A stretch of DNA of 64,000 bases, taken from contig JASHQI010000282.1 of assembly GCA_030037645.1 (NCBI GenBank), positions 1 to 64,000 on the forward strand, in the 5' to 3' direction. The position numbers were made by a program, and so were the translations under genes. Shown in pieces: positions 1 to 11,046 of the stretch; within the stretch, counting starts at the first letter, position 1, and every line of letters starts with the position of its first letter. The notes beneath the pieces were generated by a model, which saw only the letters and a program-made list of their open reading frames with translations, searched no databases and had not been told where the DNA came from. Source of the DNA: Xanthobacteraceae bacterium. Lineage in GTDB: Bacteria; Pseudomonadota; Alphaproteobacteria; Rhizobiales; Xanthobacteraceae.

Positions 1-1041
1 GGCGTTACGCACCAGCCCAACGCTGCCAATGCGCTTGTGCGGCACGTCTTGCCGTAACCCAAGGTGCTTAACCTGAGGATCGTTGAAAACCTCGTCGAAT
101 GTATTGAGCGGAGCCGCCGGAACATCGGCCGCTTGCAACTTCGACAGCCACGTTTGCCGCGTATCGGTCCGGAATATCGCGGCAAGCTCGCTGTGCAGGA
201 CGTCGTAATGGCGGCCGCGCGTCTCCTTGGTGGCGAAGCGCGGGTCGTCGATCCATTGCGGGTTCCCCGCGACTCGAGCCAACGCCTGCCAGAATTTTGT
301 CGGCGTGGATAGGTGAATGACGAACGGCTTGCCGTCGGAGCCGACGAACGCATAGACTTGCGCTTGATGGGTCCGAGTGGCGCGGTTGGGAACCTTGCCA
401 TTTTCAAAAAATCGTGCGGCGTTCTCGCCGCAGAATGAAACCGAGGCTTCCAGAAGCGACGTGTCGACGCGTTGTCCTTTGCCGCCGCGGCCACGCGCGA
501 TCAATGCGGCGAGGATGCCGTTGCACGCCGTGATGCCGGAAAGATGATCGGATAGCGAAATGCCCATCGGGCGCGGATGATCGAGATCGGTTAGGAGACT
601 GAGAAGCCCGCTTGTCGATTGGCCGACGGTGTCGTAGCCCGGGCGGGAGGCATAGGGACCATTCGAGCCGAAGCCGGTGATTGAGCACCATACCAGGCCC
701 GGATTGTCGCGCGACACCTCGTCGTAGCCGAGGCCGAGCCGCTCCATGGTCCCGTTGCGGAAATTCTCGATCAGCACGTCGGCGGTGCGCACCAGGGCGC
801 GCGCTGCGGCGAGCCCGGCCGCGCTCTTGAGATCAAGTACCACGCTTTTCTTATTGCGATTGACGGAGCCGAAAGTCGGACTGTACTCGACGCGCCCCCA
901 GCCGCGAAACGGGTCGCCGCCATCGGGCGCTTCAACCTTGATGACCTCGGCGCCGAAATCGCCGAGCAGCATTCCGGCATAAGGGCCGGACACATAGTTG
1001 GCAAACTCGACAACGCGGATACCTTCGAGCGCGCCAGCCAT
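1..1041 (-). CDS. CaiB/BaiF (family III) CoA-transferase, truncated by window edge
   Basis: Reverse-strand reading from ATG at 1041 gives MAGALEGIRVVEFANYVSGPYAGMLLGDFGAEVIKVEAPDGGDPFRGWG..., typical class III CoA-transferase N-terminus; open to window edge, so absent from ORF track. Confidence 0.88.
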   Translation of the reverse strand, partial: MAGALEGIRVVEFANYVSGPYAGMLLGDFGAEVIKVEAPDGGDPFRGWGRVEYSPTFGSVNRNKKSVVLDLKSAAGLAAARALVRTADVLIENFRNGTMERLGLGYDEVSRDNPGLVWCSITGFGSNGPYASRPGYDTVGQSTSGLLSLLTDLDHPRPMGISLSDHLSGITACNGILAALIARGRGGKGQRVDTSLLEASVSFCGENAARFFENGKVPNRATRTHQAQVYAFVGSDGKPFVIHLSTPTKFWQALARVAGNPQWIDDPRFATKETRGRHYDVLHSELAAIFRTDTRQTWLSKLQAADVPAAPLNTFDEVFNDPQVKHLGLRQDVPHKRIGSVGLVRNA

Positions 1042-1268
1042 GGCTTTCCCTCGGTGAAGCATCAGGATTCCCACCCACACGGCTGCGAGCGGGGCAGGGG
1101 CACAATACCGCATCTGCACCGATGGTAAAATCACGCCCTGCGCGCGGGCGTAATCTTCGGTCCGAATGACGCGGCAAACTCGGCGACGTGGCGATTTGCA
1201 CCAGCGTCGGCCAGATCGATTGGAGACGCTTCCTTGACTCCAGTCGAGGCCGCAGGATTCAATTCGGT

Positions 1269-2411
1269 ATGAACCGAAGGCCGCAGCAAAAGGACCGGCA
1301 CGAAACCAATCCGGCCTTTGGCAGTCGCAAACTGAAACTCGGCACTTTTCAAACCAATCTCGACAGCGGCTGCGTCATGTCCGACCTCGACGGGCGCCTC
1401 GAGATCACTTGGCCGAATACGGTGACGCTGGCGCAACTCGCCGATGAGATGGACTTCGAGGCGCTGGTGCCGGTCGCGCGCTGGCGCGGCTTTGGCGGCG
1501 CGACCGATCCGCAGGGGCATGGCTTTGAGACCTACACCTGGGCGGCCGGGATTGCCGCGGCGACGCAAAGGTCCGGCGTCATATCGACGTCTCATGTCGC
1601 ACTCAATCATCCGATCATCGCGGCCAAGCAGTCGACCGTCATCGACCACATTTCCAACGGCCGCTATACGCTCAACGTCGTCAACGGCTGGAACTTTCCG
1701 GAAATGGAGATGTTCGGCGTTTCTTTGCTCGAGCATGAGGATCGCTACGCTTGCGCCGAAGAATGGCTCGGTATCGTCAAGCGCTTATGGACCGACGACG
1801 AGACGTTCGACCATGAAGGCAAATTTTATCGGATCAAGGGCGGCTATCTGCAACCGAAGCCGATTCAGTATCCCTACCCAGCGATCATGAACGCGGGCTC
1901 CTCGGAGCGTGGCCGGCGATTTGCGTGCAAGCACTGCGATCTCGTCTTTACCAATATCCGCAGCCACGATCTTGCGACCAACACCGCGCATGTACAGGCC
2001 TATCATCAGCTCGCGCGCAAGGAATATGGTCGCGAAGTGCGGGTGTGGAGCAACGCCACGATTGTTCAGGCGGAGACTGAGCGTGAAGCGCGTGCGTTCT
2101 ATGATTATTACGTCCACGAGAAGGGCGACTGGGCGGCAGCCAAGACCGTGATTGACACCATGGGCGCGGAGATCAATCAGCGCGATTACCCCCAAGAGCG
2201 CCGCAAGGCGATGGCGGAGATGATGATCTCGGGTTGGGGCGGCTTCCCATTGATCGGGACCAAGGACCAGATTGTCGACGGCCTCGCGACGCTGGCAAAG
2301 ATCGGCCTTGACGGCGTTCTGCTGTCCTGGCCGCGCTATATCGAGGGCATGCGCGAATTCCGCGAGGTGACTTATCCGCTGCTCAAGCAGGCGGGACTCC
2401 GAGATATGTAG
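1269..2411 (+). CDS. LLM class flavin-dependent oxidoreductase (luciferase-like monooxygenase)
   Basis: ORF 1188..2411; likely start at internal Met 1269 (MNRRPQQK); [11 protein letters not shown]...[19 protein letters not shown]...NVVNGWN...E features of bacterial luciferase family. Confidence 0.85.
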   Translation: MNRRPQQKDRHETNPAFGSRKLKLGTFQTNLDSGCVMSDLDGRLEITWPNTVTLAQLADEMDFEALVPVARWRGFGGATDPQGHGFETYTWAAGIAAATQRSGVISTSHVALNHPIIAAKQSTVIDHISNGRYTLNVVNGWNFPEMEMFGVSLLEHEDRYACAEEWLGIVKRLWTDDETFDHEGKFYRIKGGYLQPKPIQYPYPAIMNAGSSERGRRFACKHCDLVFTNIRSHDLATNTAHVQAYHQLARKEYGREVRVWSNATIVQAETEREARAFYDYYVHEKGDWAAAKTVIDTMGAEINQRDYPQERRKAMAEMMISGWGGFPLIGTKDQIVDGLATLAKIGLDGVLLSWPRYIEGMREFREVTYPLLKQAGLRDM

Positions 2412-2482
2412 CGAAGCGTAGCCGGCTTTTGCCGTTGCTCAACTCAGGCTACTCTTGGTGTCACAAGCGGGAGCGAGCACGA

Positions 2483-4177
2483 ATGGCGGAGCTAACGCTC
2501 AGTTACGTTCATGGCGCAAACGACAAACCGCTGCTGGGCGAAACTATCGGGCAGTTTTTCGATGCGGCTTGCGCGGAATGGGAGACCCGGCCGGCGCTCG
2601 TCGTTCGCCACCAGAATGTACGATTGAGCTATGGCGAGTTGCGTCTGGCAGTTGACAAGCTCGCGGCCGGGCTGCTGGCGCTTGGTTTACAGCCGGGCGA
2701 TCGAATCGGCATCTGGTCGCCCAACAACAGCGAATGGGTGCTCACGCAGTTTGCGACTGCGAAGGCCGGGCTGATCCTGGTCAACATCAATCCGGCTTAT
2801 CGCGCGACCGAACTTGAATACGCGCTCAATAAGGTCGGTTGCAAGGCGCTCATCCTCGCCGAACGTTTCAAGTCCTCGGACTACGTCGCCATACTGCTCG
2901 AGTTGGCGCCAGAGCTCGGTTGCTCGGCGCCCGGCTATCTCGAAGCGTTACGCTTGCCGTCGTTGCGCTCCATCGTACTCCTCGGCGACGGCCGGCACCC
3001 AGGCACCTTTCGATTTTCCGATGTGCTCGCGCGCAGCAGCGCGGCTGAGGCGGAGCGCATCGCTGCGCTGGGGCCGCAGCTGCAATTCGACGATCCAATC
3101 AACATCCAATTCACATCGGGCACGACCGGATTTCCCAAAGGCGCAACGTTGTCACATCACAATATCCTCAACAATGGCTTCTTCATCGGCGAGTCGATGC
3201 GCCTGACGCCTGATGACCGCCTCTGCATCCCGGTGCCGCTCTATCACTGTTTCGGCATGGTTCTGGGCAATCTCGCCGCGCTGACGCACGGGGCCTGCAT
3301 GGTATTTCCCGGCGAGGGGTTCGATCCGCTGACGACGCTCCAGACGGTCGCCGAGGAGCGCTGTACTGCCCTCCACGGCGTGCCGACCATGTTTATCGCG
3401 CAGCTCGATCATCCGGAGTTCGGGCGTTTCGACCTGGCTTCACTGCGAACCGGCATCATGGCGGGCTCGCCATGCCCTATCGAGGTGATGAAGCGTGCCG
3501 TCGAGAAGATGCATCTCTCGGAGATCACCATCGCCTACGGCATGACCGAGACGAGCCCGGTCAGCTTTCAGAGCTCGACTGAAGATCCTCTCGAGCGACG
3601 TGTTTCAACCGTCGGGCGCATCCAGCCGCATCTCGAAGTGAAGATCATCGATTTGAACGGGCGCATCGTGCCGCCGGGAACGCCGGGCGAATTGTTGACG
3701 CGCGGCTACTCGGTGATGCTCGGCTATTGGGGTGACGAAGAACGTACGCGCGAAGCTATCGATGCGGCGCGCTGGATGCGTACCGGCGATCTCGCGACCA
3801 TCGACGCAGAGGGTTATTGCAACATCGTCGGGCGCATCAAGGACATGGTCATCCGCGGCGGTGAAAATGTTTATCCGCGTGAGATCGAGGAATTCCTCTA
3901 TCGGCATCCGAAAATCCAGGACGTGCAGGTGATCGGCGTGCCGGACGACCGCTACGGTGAAGAGGTTTGCGCCTGGGTCAAGCTGCGGCCGGGGGTGACT
4001 GCCAGTGAAGAGGAGATCAGGGCGTTCTGCCGCGACAAGATCGCCCACTATAAGGTGCCGCGTTACATCAAGTTCGTTGATGAATTCCCGATGACCGTGA
4101 CAGGCAAGATTCAGAAATTCGTCATGCGCGAGAGGACCATTGCAGAGTTGGGCCTGAAGGTGGTCAAGACCGCATGA
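2483..4177 (+). CDS. AMP-binding acyl-CoA synthetase
   Basis: [15 protein letters not shown]-binding motif, [31 protein letters not shown] and C-terminal GKIQKF; start likely MAELTLS at 2483. Confidence 0.92.
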   Translation: MAELTLSYVHGANDKPLLGETIGQFFDAACAEWETRPALVVRHQNVRLSYGELRLAVDKLAAGLLALGLQPGDRIGIWSPNNSEWVLTQFATAKAGLILVNINPAYRATELEYALNKVGCKALILAERFKSSDYVAILLELAPELGCSAPGYLEALRLPSLRSIVLLGDGRHPGTFRFSDVLARSSAAEAERIAALGPQLQFDDPINIQFTSGTTGFPKGATLSHHNILNNGFFIGESMRLTPDDRLCIPVPLYHCFGMVLGNLAALTHGACMVFPGEGFDPLTTLQTVAEERCTALHGVPTMFIAQLDHPEFGRFDLASLRTGIMAGSPCPIEVMKRAVEKMHLSEITIAYGMTETSPVSFQSSTEDPLERRVSTVGRIQPHLEVKIIDLNGRIVPPGTPGELLTRGYSVMLGYWGDEERTREAIDAARWMRTGDLATIDAEGYCNIVGRIKDMVIRGGENVYPREIEEFLYRHPKIQDVQVIGVPDDRYGEEVCAWVKLRPGVTASEEEIRAFCRDKIAHYKVPRYIKFVDEFPMTVTGKIQKFVMRERTIAELGLKVVKTA

Positions 4178-4238
4178 ATTGTTCGTCACCATTCGAGGTG
4201 CGCGGCGCGCGGGCAACTCGGGATGACCGCTGGCAGGC

Positions 4239-5653
4239 CTAGATTTGCAGGATGATCTCGCAGGAGACGCCTTGCTCGCGCCATTCGAAGCGCAGTTCGC
4301 CATTGAGCTGATGGCAGATTACTCGCTCCATCACGCGCGTGCCGAAACCCTGGCGCGTCGGCGGTTTGACGGCGGGGCCGCCGCTTTCCATCCAACGAAC
4401 CGCCAGCCGCGACGCCGATTGCAACCGCCATTGCAATTCGATGCGTCCGGACGGGCTCGATAACGCTCCGTATTTGGCCGCGTTGCTTGCAAGCTCGTGC
4501 AGGGTAAGCGCCACGGCCTGTGCCGGCGCTTGTTCAAGCATGATGCTCGGACCGTTGATCTGCGTTCGAGAGTCGTCCTGCTGGCAATAGGGCAACAGCT
4601 CCTCAAGCGCCAGTTTGCGCAAATCGGCGCCGGCCCAACGCGATTGCGCGAGTAAAGCATGCGCGTTGGCTAGCGCCCGCAACCGGCCTTCGACTGCTTC
4701 CTTGAGTTCCTCGGGGGTCTCCGGCGTGGGTGAGATGGACGGTGGCTTGCGCCAGCGCCAGCAAATTCTTGGTGCGATGGTCCGCCTCGCGTGCAAGAAG
4801 AGCGATCGTCTCTTCCTTGCGTTTTTGCTCGGTGATGTCGCGTGCGACCTTGGAGGCGCCGACGATGCGCCCGAACTCATCGGTTACCGGCGACACCGTC
4901 AGCGAAACCGTGATGAAGGTGCCATCCTTGCGCTGTCGCACCGTCTCGTAATGGTCTATTCGTGCGCCGCGCCGAATGCGCTCCAGGATTCGGGTTTCCT
5001 CGTCCTGGCGATCCTGAGGGATCAAAATCGTGACCGGTTTGCCGATGACCTCTGCTGCCAGATAGCCGAACAGCCGCTCCGCACCCTTGTTCCAGGTGAT
5101 AATGATACCATTGAGGTCTTTACTGACAATTGCATCGTCACAGGACTCGACGATCGAGGCAAGACGACGAGAGGCATCTTCGGCGCGCTGATGCTCGCTC
5201 ATGTCGATGAGCATGTTCACGGCGCCGATGAAAGCGCCCGAGGCGTCGTATAACGGGGTGGGGAATGCCATGAATGGCACGCGCGTACCGTCGGGTCGCT
5301 CGGCTATCGCCTGGTTGCCACGATTCGGTCGCTGTTCCTTTAATGTCAGCGCCATCGGGCATTGATCGTGCGGCATGTGGGTGCCGTCCGTGTAATAGAG
5401 GCGCCAAGACCCGCAAAACTGATCGGAGTTAAGCTTTGGCCGGGCGCCCCAGCGCGTCTCTGCGGCCTCGTTGAAATAGGTGATCCGCCCCTCGGCATCG
5501 GTCAGATAGACGGCGGCCGGGAGCCGGGAGTAAGTCGAGTAGCTGCTTTAGCTGCACATTATCGAGTTCCGGCACAGGCGGTTGCAGCTGGGTGACCGGC
5601 CAAATGCCCATCTTGGGCTCGGCCCGTTCCGGTTCGATCTTCATCTGCGGCAC
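4239..5653 (-). pseudogene. PAS-domain HWE/HisKA_2-type sensor histidine kinase disrupted by two frameshifts
   Basis: Pieces in different frames: MPQMKIEPERAEPKMG...LKQLLDLL / PAAVYLTDAEGRITYFNEAAETRWGARPK...PAS...READHRTKNLLALAQATVHLTHA / ETPEELKEAVEGRLRALANAHALLAQSRWAGADLRKLALEELLPY...LHELASNAAKYGAL. Confidence 0.82.
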
Positions 5654-5787
5654 TATGTCGTCCCGTTCATCAAGGCCACCCTACGGCCGCCGAACGCCAA
5701 TTGGTTGCTTTGGTTCCATTCAAGCACCCCTTATATAGGCGCGGCCAGCGAACGGATACGTCATTTGACAGTCCCTGTGAGCGCAGG

Positions 5788-7875
5788 TCATTCCACGTTG
5801 CGGCTGCGGCCTGGGCGGCGGCGGATACCAAATACGTTTTGAATGCGAAACGGCGCTGCAGCCTCTTCTTCGGTCATGCCCTCCTCGATCTTGGGCTCCG
5901 ACAAGTGCCACGGCATGCCGATGACGGCCACGCGCGAGCCGCCATATTCAAGGACGGCGGATCGGATATGCTCGGCGCGGCGATTGCTCAAAAGGTATTC
6001 CCACCAGTGTCGCTTGATGATTTCCGGAATCAGGACAGCAATCGTCCGCTCCGGATTGTCATCCTCGAGTTCTCTGATTAGTTTCAACAGCGGCGCGTGA
6101 ATGCGACGATAGGGAGCGCTCAAGTAGACCAGTTTGGGCGGGCTCGGATAACGGGCGGCTGCCGCCGAACTCTCTACAGCCTTCGCCCATTGATCTCGCA
6201 GCTTCTTCTCGTCGCCCGTCACGTCCGGACCCTCGAGCGCGGCCAGGTGAACGGCAGTGACGTCCGGTGAAAGCTCCATGGCGAGGCGAAGCGCGCCGTC
6301 CGTCAGCCGATTCCATTCCCGCGTAGGGACCAGCACAATGGGTGGCTTGGCGCGACGAAACTCGAGCGACCCGTCGTCCTTAAGGCGCTCGCGCACGCCG
6401 TCGTAGTACCGCTTGATCAATTTGTGCAATAGGACGACGCAAGGAATGGCGATGATGGTGATCCAGCCGCCATCCAGAAACTTGGCCACCACAATGACCA
6501 CCAGCGCCGTCACCGTCGTCGAGGCGCCTACGGCGTTGATGACGAGATGAATCCATATTTGGCGGCGACGGGCGCCAAGGTGCTCGCTCCGCAGCTGCCG
6601 TCGCCAATGCGCCACCATGCCCGTTTGCGACATGGTGAAAGTCAAGAATGCGCCGATGGCAAACAGCGGGATCAAGTCGTTGGTGATGCCGTTGAAGACG
6701 ATCAGCAATAGTCCGGCGGTGACCGCGAGATAAAGAATGCCGACCGAAAAAACCAATCGCCGCCCGACAGTCGCAAACGGTCGCGGCAAGAATTCGTCTT
6801 GAGCCACGATCTGGCAGAGCCGCGGAAAGCCGACGAAGCTCGTATTCGCCGACAAACAAAGGATGCACAGCGCACTTGCGATGGCCACATAATAAAAGAC
6901 GCCGCGTCCCGCCACGGCGCCAACGAGTTGCGACAGCACGCTTTGGTAGCCGGGCTGCGTCTGGTCCATGGCTGCGATGCCATAGGAGGTCGCCAGATAG
7001 GCGATGCCGGCGAGCAGGATGCCGAGAATGACGACAATGGCGGTGAGCGTCGCCCGAGCATTGGTCACTCGCGGCTCGCGGAACGCGCCGGTGCCATTGC
7101 TGACCGCCTCGACCCCGGTCATTGCCGTGCAGCCGCTGGCGAATGCGCGCAGCAGGAGCCACGCTCCGACAGCCTCGGTCGCCTTGGGTGGCGGCGGCGG
7201 AGCGACTACCGGCTCCAGGTGGCCGCCACTTGTGGCGATGGCGTATATTCCGAGCACTATGACGATCATGAAACAGGCGATAAACAGATAGGTGGGCATC
7301 GCAAACAACCGGCCAGCGTCGAATGTGCCGCGCAGGTTCACGATCGTGAGTAGCGCAAGGATGGCGAGGCAAAGTGGCAGCGTGTAAGGATGTAACGTAG
7401 GCACGGCCGAGACCAGTGCCGCAACACCTGCCGAGATGCCGACCGCGACGTTGAGCACGTAGTCGATCATCAACGCTGCCGACGCCAACAGGCTCGCGTT
7501 CACGCCCAAGTTATTCTGCGCAACATTGTAGGCACCGCCGCTCTTTGGATAGGCGGCGATGGTTTGCCAATAGGAGGCGAACAGGGTCGTAAGCAGTGCT
7601 AGAATGACCAGCATCAGCGGGCCGAGGTCGGCGACGCCGACGGCGCCCGCCCCGACCAGCACGCTGAGCGCGGCTTCCGGTCCGTAAGCCGATGAGCTCA
7701 GGCCATCGAGGCCGAGCGCTGGCACGCCCTCGCCAGCGCTTATGGCGCGCGAGCGGCTTTCTCGATTGGCAAGCTGCCGACCCAGCAAAAAGCGCACAAC
7801 CGCCCGGAGCGCCGATGAACGCGCTGACGAACCTGCAGGCTGGTCGGGTGTCTCTATCGGATCCATCGATCGCAA
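5788..7875 (-). CDS. APC superfamily permease (amino acid/potassium-type transporter, 695 aa)
   Basis: Multi-TM protein; GLDGLSSSAYGPEAAL...SGGAYNVAQNNLG...TAMTGVEAVSNGTGAF; soluble C-terminal domain. Confidence 0.85.
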   Translation of the reverse strand: MRSMDPIETPDQPAGSSARSSALRAVVRFLLGRQLANRESRSRAISAGEGVPALGLDGLSSSAYGPEAALSVLVGAGAVGVADLGPLMLVILALLTTLFASYWQTIAAYPKSGGAYNVAQNNLGVNASLLASAALMIDYVLNVAVGISAGVAALVSAVPTLHPYTLPLCLAILALLTIVNLRGTFDAGRLFAMPTYLFIACFMIVIVLGIYAIATSGGHLEPVVAPPPPPKATEAVGAWLLLRAFASGCTAMTGVEAVSNGTGAFREPRVTNARATLTAIVVILGILLAGIAYLATSYGIAAMDQTQPGYQSVLSQLVGAVAGRGVFYYVAIASALCILCLSANTSFVGFPRLCQIVAQDEFLPRPFATVGRRLVFSVGILYLAVTAGLLLIVFNGITNDLIPLFAIGAFLTFTMSQTGMVAHWRRQLRSEHLGARRRQIWIHLVINAVGASTTVTALVVIVVAKFLDGGWITIIAIPCVVLLHKLIKRYYDGVRERLKDDGSLEFRRAKPPIVLVPTREWNRLTDGALRLAMELSPDVTAVHLAALEGPDVTGDEKKLRDQWAKAVESSAAAARYPSPPKLVYLSAPYRRIHAPLLKLIRELEDDNPERTIAVLIPEIIKRHWWEYLLSNRRAEHIRSAVLEYGGSRVAVIGMPWHLSEPKIEEGMTEEEAAAPFRIQNVFGIRRRPGRSRNVE

Positions 7876-7920
7876 CTTGTTCGCTGCAATAACGCGTACG
7901 TGCCGAACGCGGTTTCGTCC

Positions 7921-9186
7921 TCATCGAATGTGATGAATTCGGTCAGGGACCAGCTCATCGGGCCGTTCGACGCGCCGCAACGTCGGAAAGCGCCAAACCC
8001 AAATGAGAACGACGCCGAGAACAACCGCGCCGCCCAGCACAGCAGAGCCGACCGCACCGAACCACGCCGCGGTGACGCCGGACTCGAACATGCCGATTTG
8101 ACTGGCGCAATTGACGAACAGGGAATTGACGGCAAAGACCCGCCCTCGCATCTCGTCCGGTGTCGCAAATTGGATCAGCGATTGACGGATGACGGTGCTG
8201 AGCATGTCGGCTGAGCCGACGATAGCCAACATGCCGAGTGAGAGAATGGCATGGTCCGAGAATCCAAATGCGATCGTTGCGGCGCCGTACACCGCGACCG
8301 CCGCGAACATGATACGGCCGGCTTTGCGCGTGACAGGCACGCGCGCCAATATCGTGGCGAAAATGATTCCCCCGGTGGCCGGGGCGGCCCGCAGGAGGCC
8401 AAAGCCCCACGAACTGATCTGCAGGATGTCGCGGGCGAAGATCGGCAGCAGCGCCACCACACCGCCGAACAGCGTGGCGACGAGATCGAGCGACATTGCG
8501 CCGAGAACCGCCGGCTGGTTCCAGATGAAGCGAATACCGGCGAGCAGCGTCGCCCACGTCACCTTCGACCGTTCGGTTGGCACGACAGGAAGCGGCAGCA
8601 AAAAACTTGCAATGCCGGCAATGAGAATGAGCAGGGCGCACAGGCCGAAATCAACCCCGGCACCGAAGCTGTAGAGCAGCCCGCCGAGTGCCGGACCTAC
8701 GAGTTGCGACATTTTTCCGGCCGATGCGTAGGCGGATACTGCATGCATCAATATCGCGCGCGGCACCGTCGTGGGCACGAGCGATTGCAGCGCCGGCGCC
8801 TCGAAAGTTCGCGCGACCGCATTGACGAGGAGAAGACCGAAGATTGGTACGACCGGCCGCTCGCCAAAGGTCGCCAGCGTGAGCAAGCCTAGGGACACAG
8901 TGAACTCGACCACGTAACAGCAGTTTAGAATAAGGCGGCGATTGCAACGATCGACAATCTGTCCGGCAACCAGCGTCAAGCACAGCGGGGGAACGAATTG
9001 CACAAGCCCGATCAGCCCGAGAGCAAGCGCGCTGCCGGTAAGATCGTACATAAGCCAACCGACCGCGACGGCCTGCATCTGGTTGGCCGTATTGGCGGCG
9101 GCGCGTGTAGTGAATAAAAGCCGGAATGGGCGATAGCGAAATAGCGGCAGCGTGGACTTGGCTAGATCCGAATGCTCGTTCATCAC
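7921..9186 (-). CDS. MFS transporter (EntS-like)
   Basis: 421 aa, 10-12 hydrophobic segments; FRYRPFRLLFTTRAAANTANQMQAVAVGWLMYDLTGSALALGLIGL. Confidence 0.85.
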   Translation of the reverse strand: MMNEHSDLAKSTLPLFRYRPFRLLFTTRAAANTANQMQAVAVGWLMYDLTGSALALGLIGLVQFVPPLCLTLVAGQIVDRCNRRLILNCCYVVEFTVSLGLLTLATFGERPVVPIFGLLLVNAVARTFEAPALQSLVPTTVPRAILMHAVSAYASAGKMSQLVGPALGGLLYSFGAGVDFGLCALLILIAGIASFLLPLPVVPTERSKVTWATLLAGIRFIWNQPAVLGAMSLDLVATLFGGVVALLPIFARDILQISSWGFGLLRAAPATGGIIFATILARVPVTRKAGRIMFAAVAVYGAATIAFGFSDHAILSLGMLAIVGSADMLSTVIRQSLIQFATPDEMRGRVFAVNSLFVNCASQIGMFESGVTAAWFGAVGSAVLGGAVVLGVVLIWVWRFPTLRRVERPDELVPDRIHHIR

Positions 9187-9270
9187 GCCGTTTTGTCAAC
9201 CTTTTGCTCTGCCCATGATCCTATCCGAAACCCCGACGCCGATTTTGGAATGATGCGCCGATTTGAAAAC

Positions 9271-10221
9271 TCAAACAATGTGTGCCGGCGACAGCTTGCA
9301 CGGCCGATCGCCGCGTTCGATCTGGATCGTCGGATGCTCGATGCCGAACTGATGCTGTAAATCGGTGTATATCAAACCCAGGAATTCGGTTTGCGGATAT
9401 CCTTCCGGCATGACGAGATGGCAAGTGAGTGCGGTTTCGGTGGTGCTCATCGGCCAAATGTGGAGGTCATGCACTTCGGCCACGGCCGGAAGCGACTCCA
9501 AATAGTTTCGCACGGCAACCGGATCGATTTGCGACGGCACTCCCTGCAACGATAATTTCGCCGCGTCGCGCAACAATCCCCACGTGCTGAAAACAATCAC
9601 GGCGGAAATGATGAGGCTCGCCGCGGGATCGACCCATAACCATCCGGTCAGCAGGATGACGACAGCCGCGGCGACCACGCCCGTGGATACGGCGGCATCC
9701 GCCAAAAGATGCAAGAATGCGCCGTGGATGTTGAGGTCGTGGGTATCGCCGCGCGATAAGAGTGCAGCCGCGACGCCGTTGATGACAATACCAACAGCCG
9801 CTACCGCCATCATCGTGCCGCCGACGACTGGCGCCGGAGCGAGCAGACGTTGGATGGCCGCCCAAGCGATGGCGCCGGTCACAACAAGGAGAATAGTAGC
9901 GTTGATCAGAGCGGCCAATATCGAGGTCGAGCGAAAGCCATAGGTGTAGCGCTCGGTCGGATGTTTTTGGGAAATCGAGTGACTCGCCCAAGCCAACAGC
10001 AGGGCCAACACGTCGCCTGCGTTATGACCGGCATCCGCCAATAGCGCCATCGAGTGAGCCAGTACGCCGTAGAGCACTTGGATGACAACCAAAGCGACAT
10101 TGAGCGCGGTCGCCACGGCGAAAGCCGTTCCGAAAACACTTGGCGTGTGATCGTATGCATGGTTGTGGCCATGGTGGTGTGTGTGGCCGTGGTGCGGTTG
10201 GTGTGCGCGATCGGATGCCAT
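9271..10221 (-). CDS. Cation diffusion facilitator (CzcD-like) with His-rich N-terminus
   Basis: HQPHHGHTHHHGHNHAYDH, LLADAGHNAGDVLALLLAW, HDLHIWPMSTTETALTCHLVMP. Confidence 0.92.
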   Translation of the reverse strand: MASDRAHQPHHGHTHHHGHNHAYDHTPSVFGTAFAVATALNVALVVIQVLYGVLAHSMALLADAGHNAGDVLALLLAWASHSISQKHPTERYTYGFRSTSILAALINATILLVVTGAIAWAAIQRLLAPAPVVGGTMMAVAAVGIVINGVAAALLSRGDTHDLNIHGAFLHLLADAAVSTGVVAAAVVILLTGWLWVDPAASLIISAVIVFSTWGLLRDAAKLSLQGVPSQIDPVAVRNYLESLPAVAEVHDLHIWPMSTTETALTCHLVMPEGYPQTEFLGLIYTDLQHQFGIEHPTIQIERGDRPCKLSPAHIV

Positions 10222-10653
10222 GCTTTCTATCCGTCAGCCTGCATTGCCCGACTTACTTAGCTGCAAATCTCGTGACAGGGAATGAACTCCAGCGGTCGCG
10301 CTTCTTCGATCCTGCAGCGGTCATTCTGTGACGGTCCGGAAGCACTCTCTGCATAGTATATAATGTATTTGTTCTGTGGGCGTGGAATTGACCTGCAGCA
10401 ACAGGGTCTTGCGCGCGCGTCGTCAGCGACAATCGTGGCGCTTCCCAGCGGTCGGGTTGCCGGTGTAGCGTTACCGAAGAGCTGCACGCGGGACGTGCCG
10501 AAATCCTGCTTTTTGCGGCAGCGCTCATGCCATCGGCGGGCGCGATCTCTCCGACGATCGCCATTTTAAGTCTCTATCACATGCCACGGGCCGGGGGCCG
10601 GAGGCCGCCAGGGAGCGGGCGCCGGATTTTGTGCGTAACAAACGGAGGACGAC

Positions 10654-10944
10654 ATGCTGTTTATCTGCATGGTGAACTGGACTGATCAGGGAATTCGTGG
10701 CGTCAAGGACTCGCCCAAGCGCGCCAAAGCCGCCCGGGACCTGGCCAAGAAGGTCGGGGTCAATATGAAGGAGCTTTATCTGACATCGGGCGACTCCGAT
10801 CTTCTTGTGGTTCTGGAAGCGGCGAACGGAGACAGCATCGCCAAATTTGCAATGGCAATCGGCTCGCAAGGCAGTGTGCGCACGCGCACCTTCAGAGCCT
10901 GGACCGAGACCGAATATCAAAAGTTGATAGCCGAGCTGCCTTAA
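10654..10944 (+). CDS. GYD domain-containing protein
   Basis: 96 aa: MLFICMVNWTDQGIRGVKDSPKRAKAARDLAKKVGVNMKELYLTSGDSDLLVVLEA, GYD-family pattern. Confidence 0.8.
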   Translation: MLFICMVNWTDQGIRGVKDSPKRAKAARDLAKKVGVNMKELYLTSGDSDLLVVLEAANGDSIAKFAMAIGSQGSVRTRTFRAWTETEYQKLIAELP

Positions 10945-11046
10945 CGGCTCGATGCTGACGTGAAAGGGGCGCGCCGCAGAAAGCGCACCCCTTCGCCGAT
11001 GATTGCCGGGAAGCCCATCGCTGATGTTCAATCGGGAAAAGTCATC

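Noticed and set aside
6380-7372. 330-aa minus-strand ORF
   Set aside because: Alternate frame inside the APC permease on the same strand; Arg/His-rich out-of-frame translation
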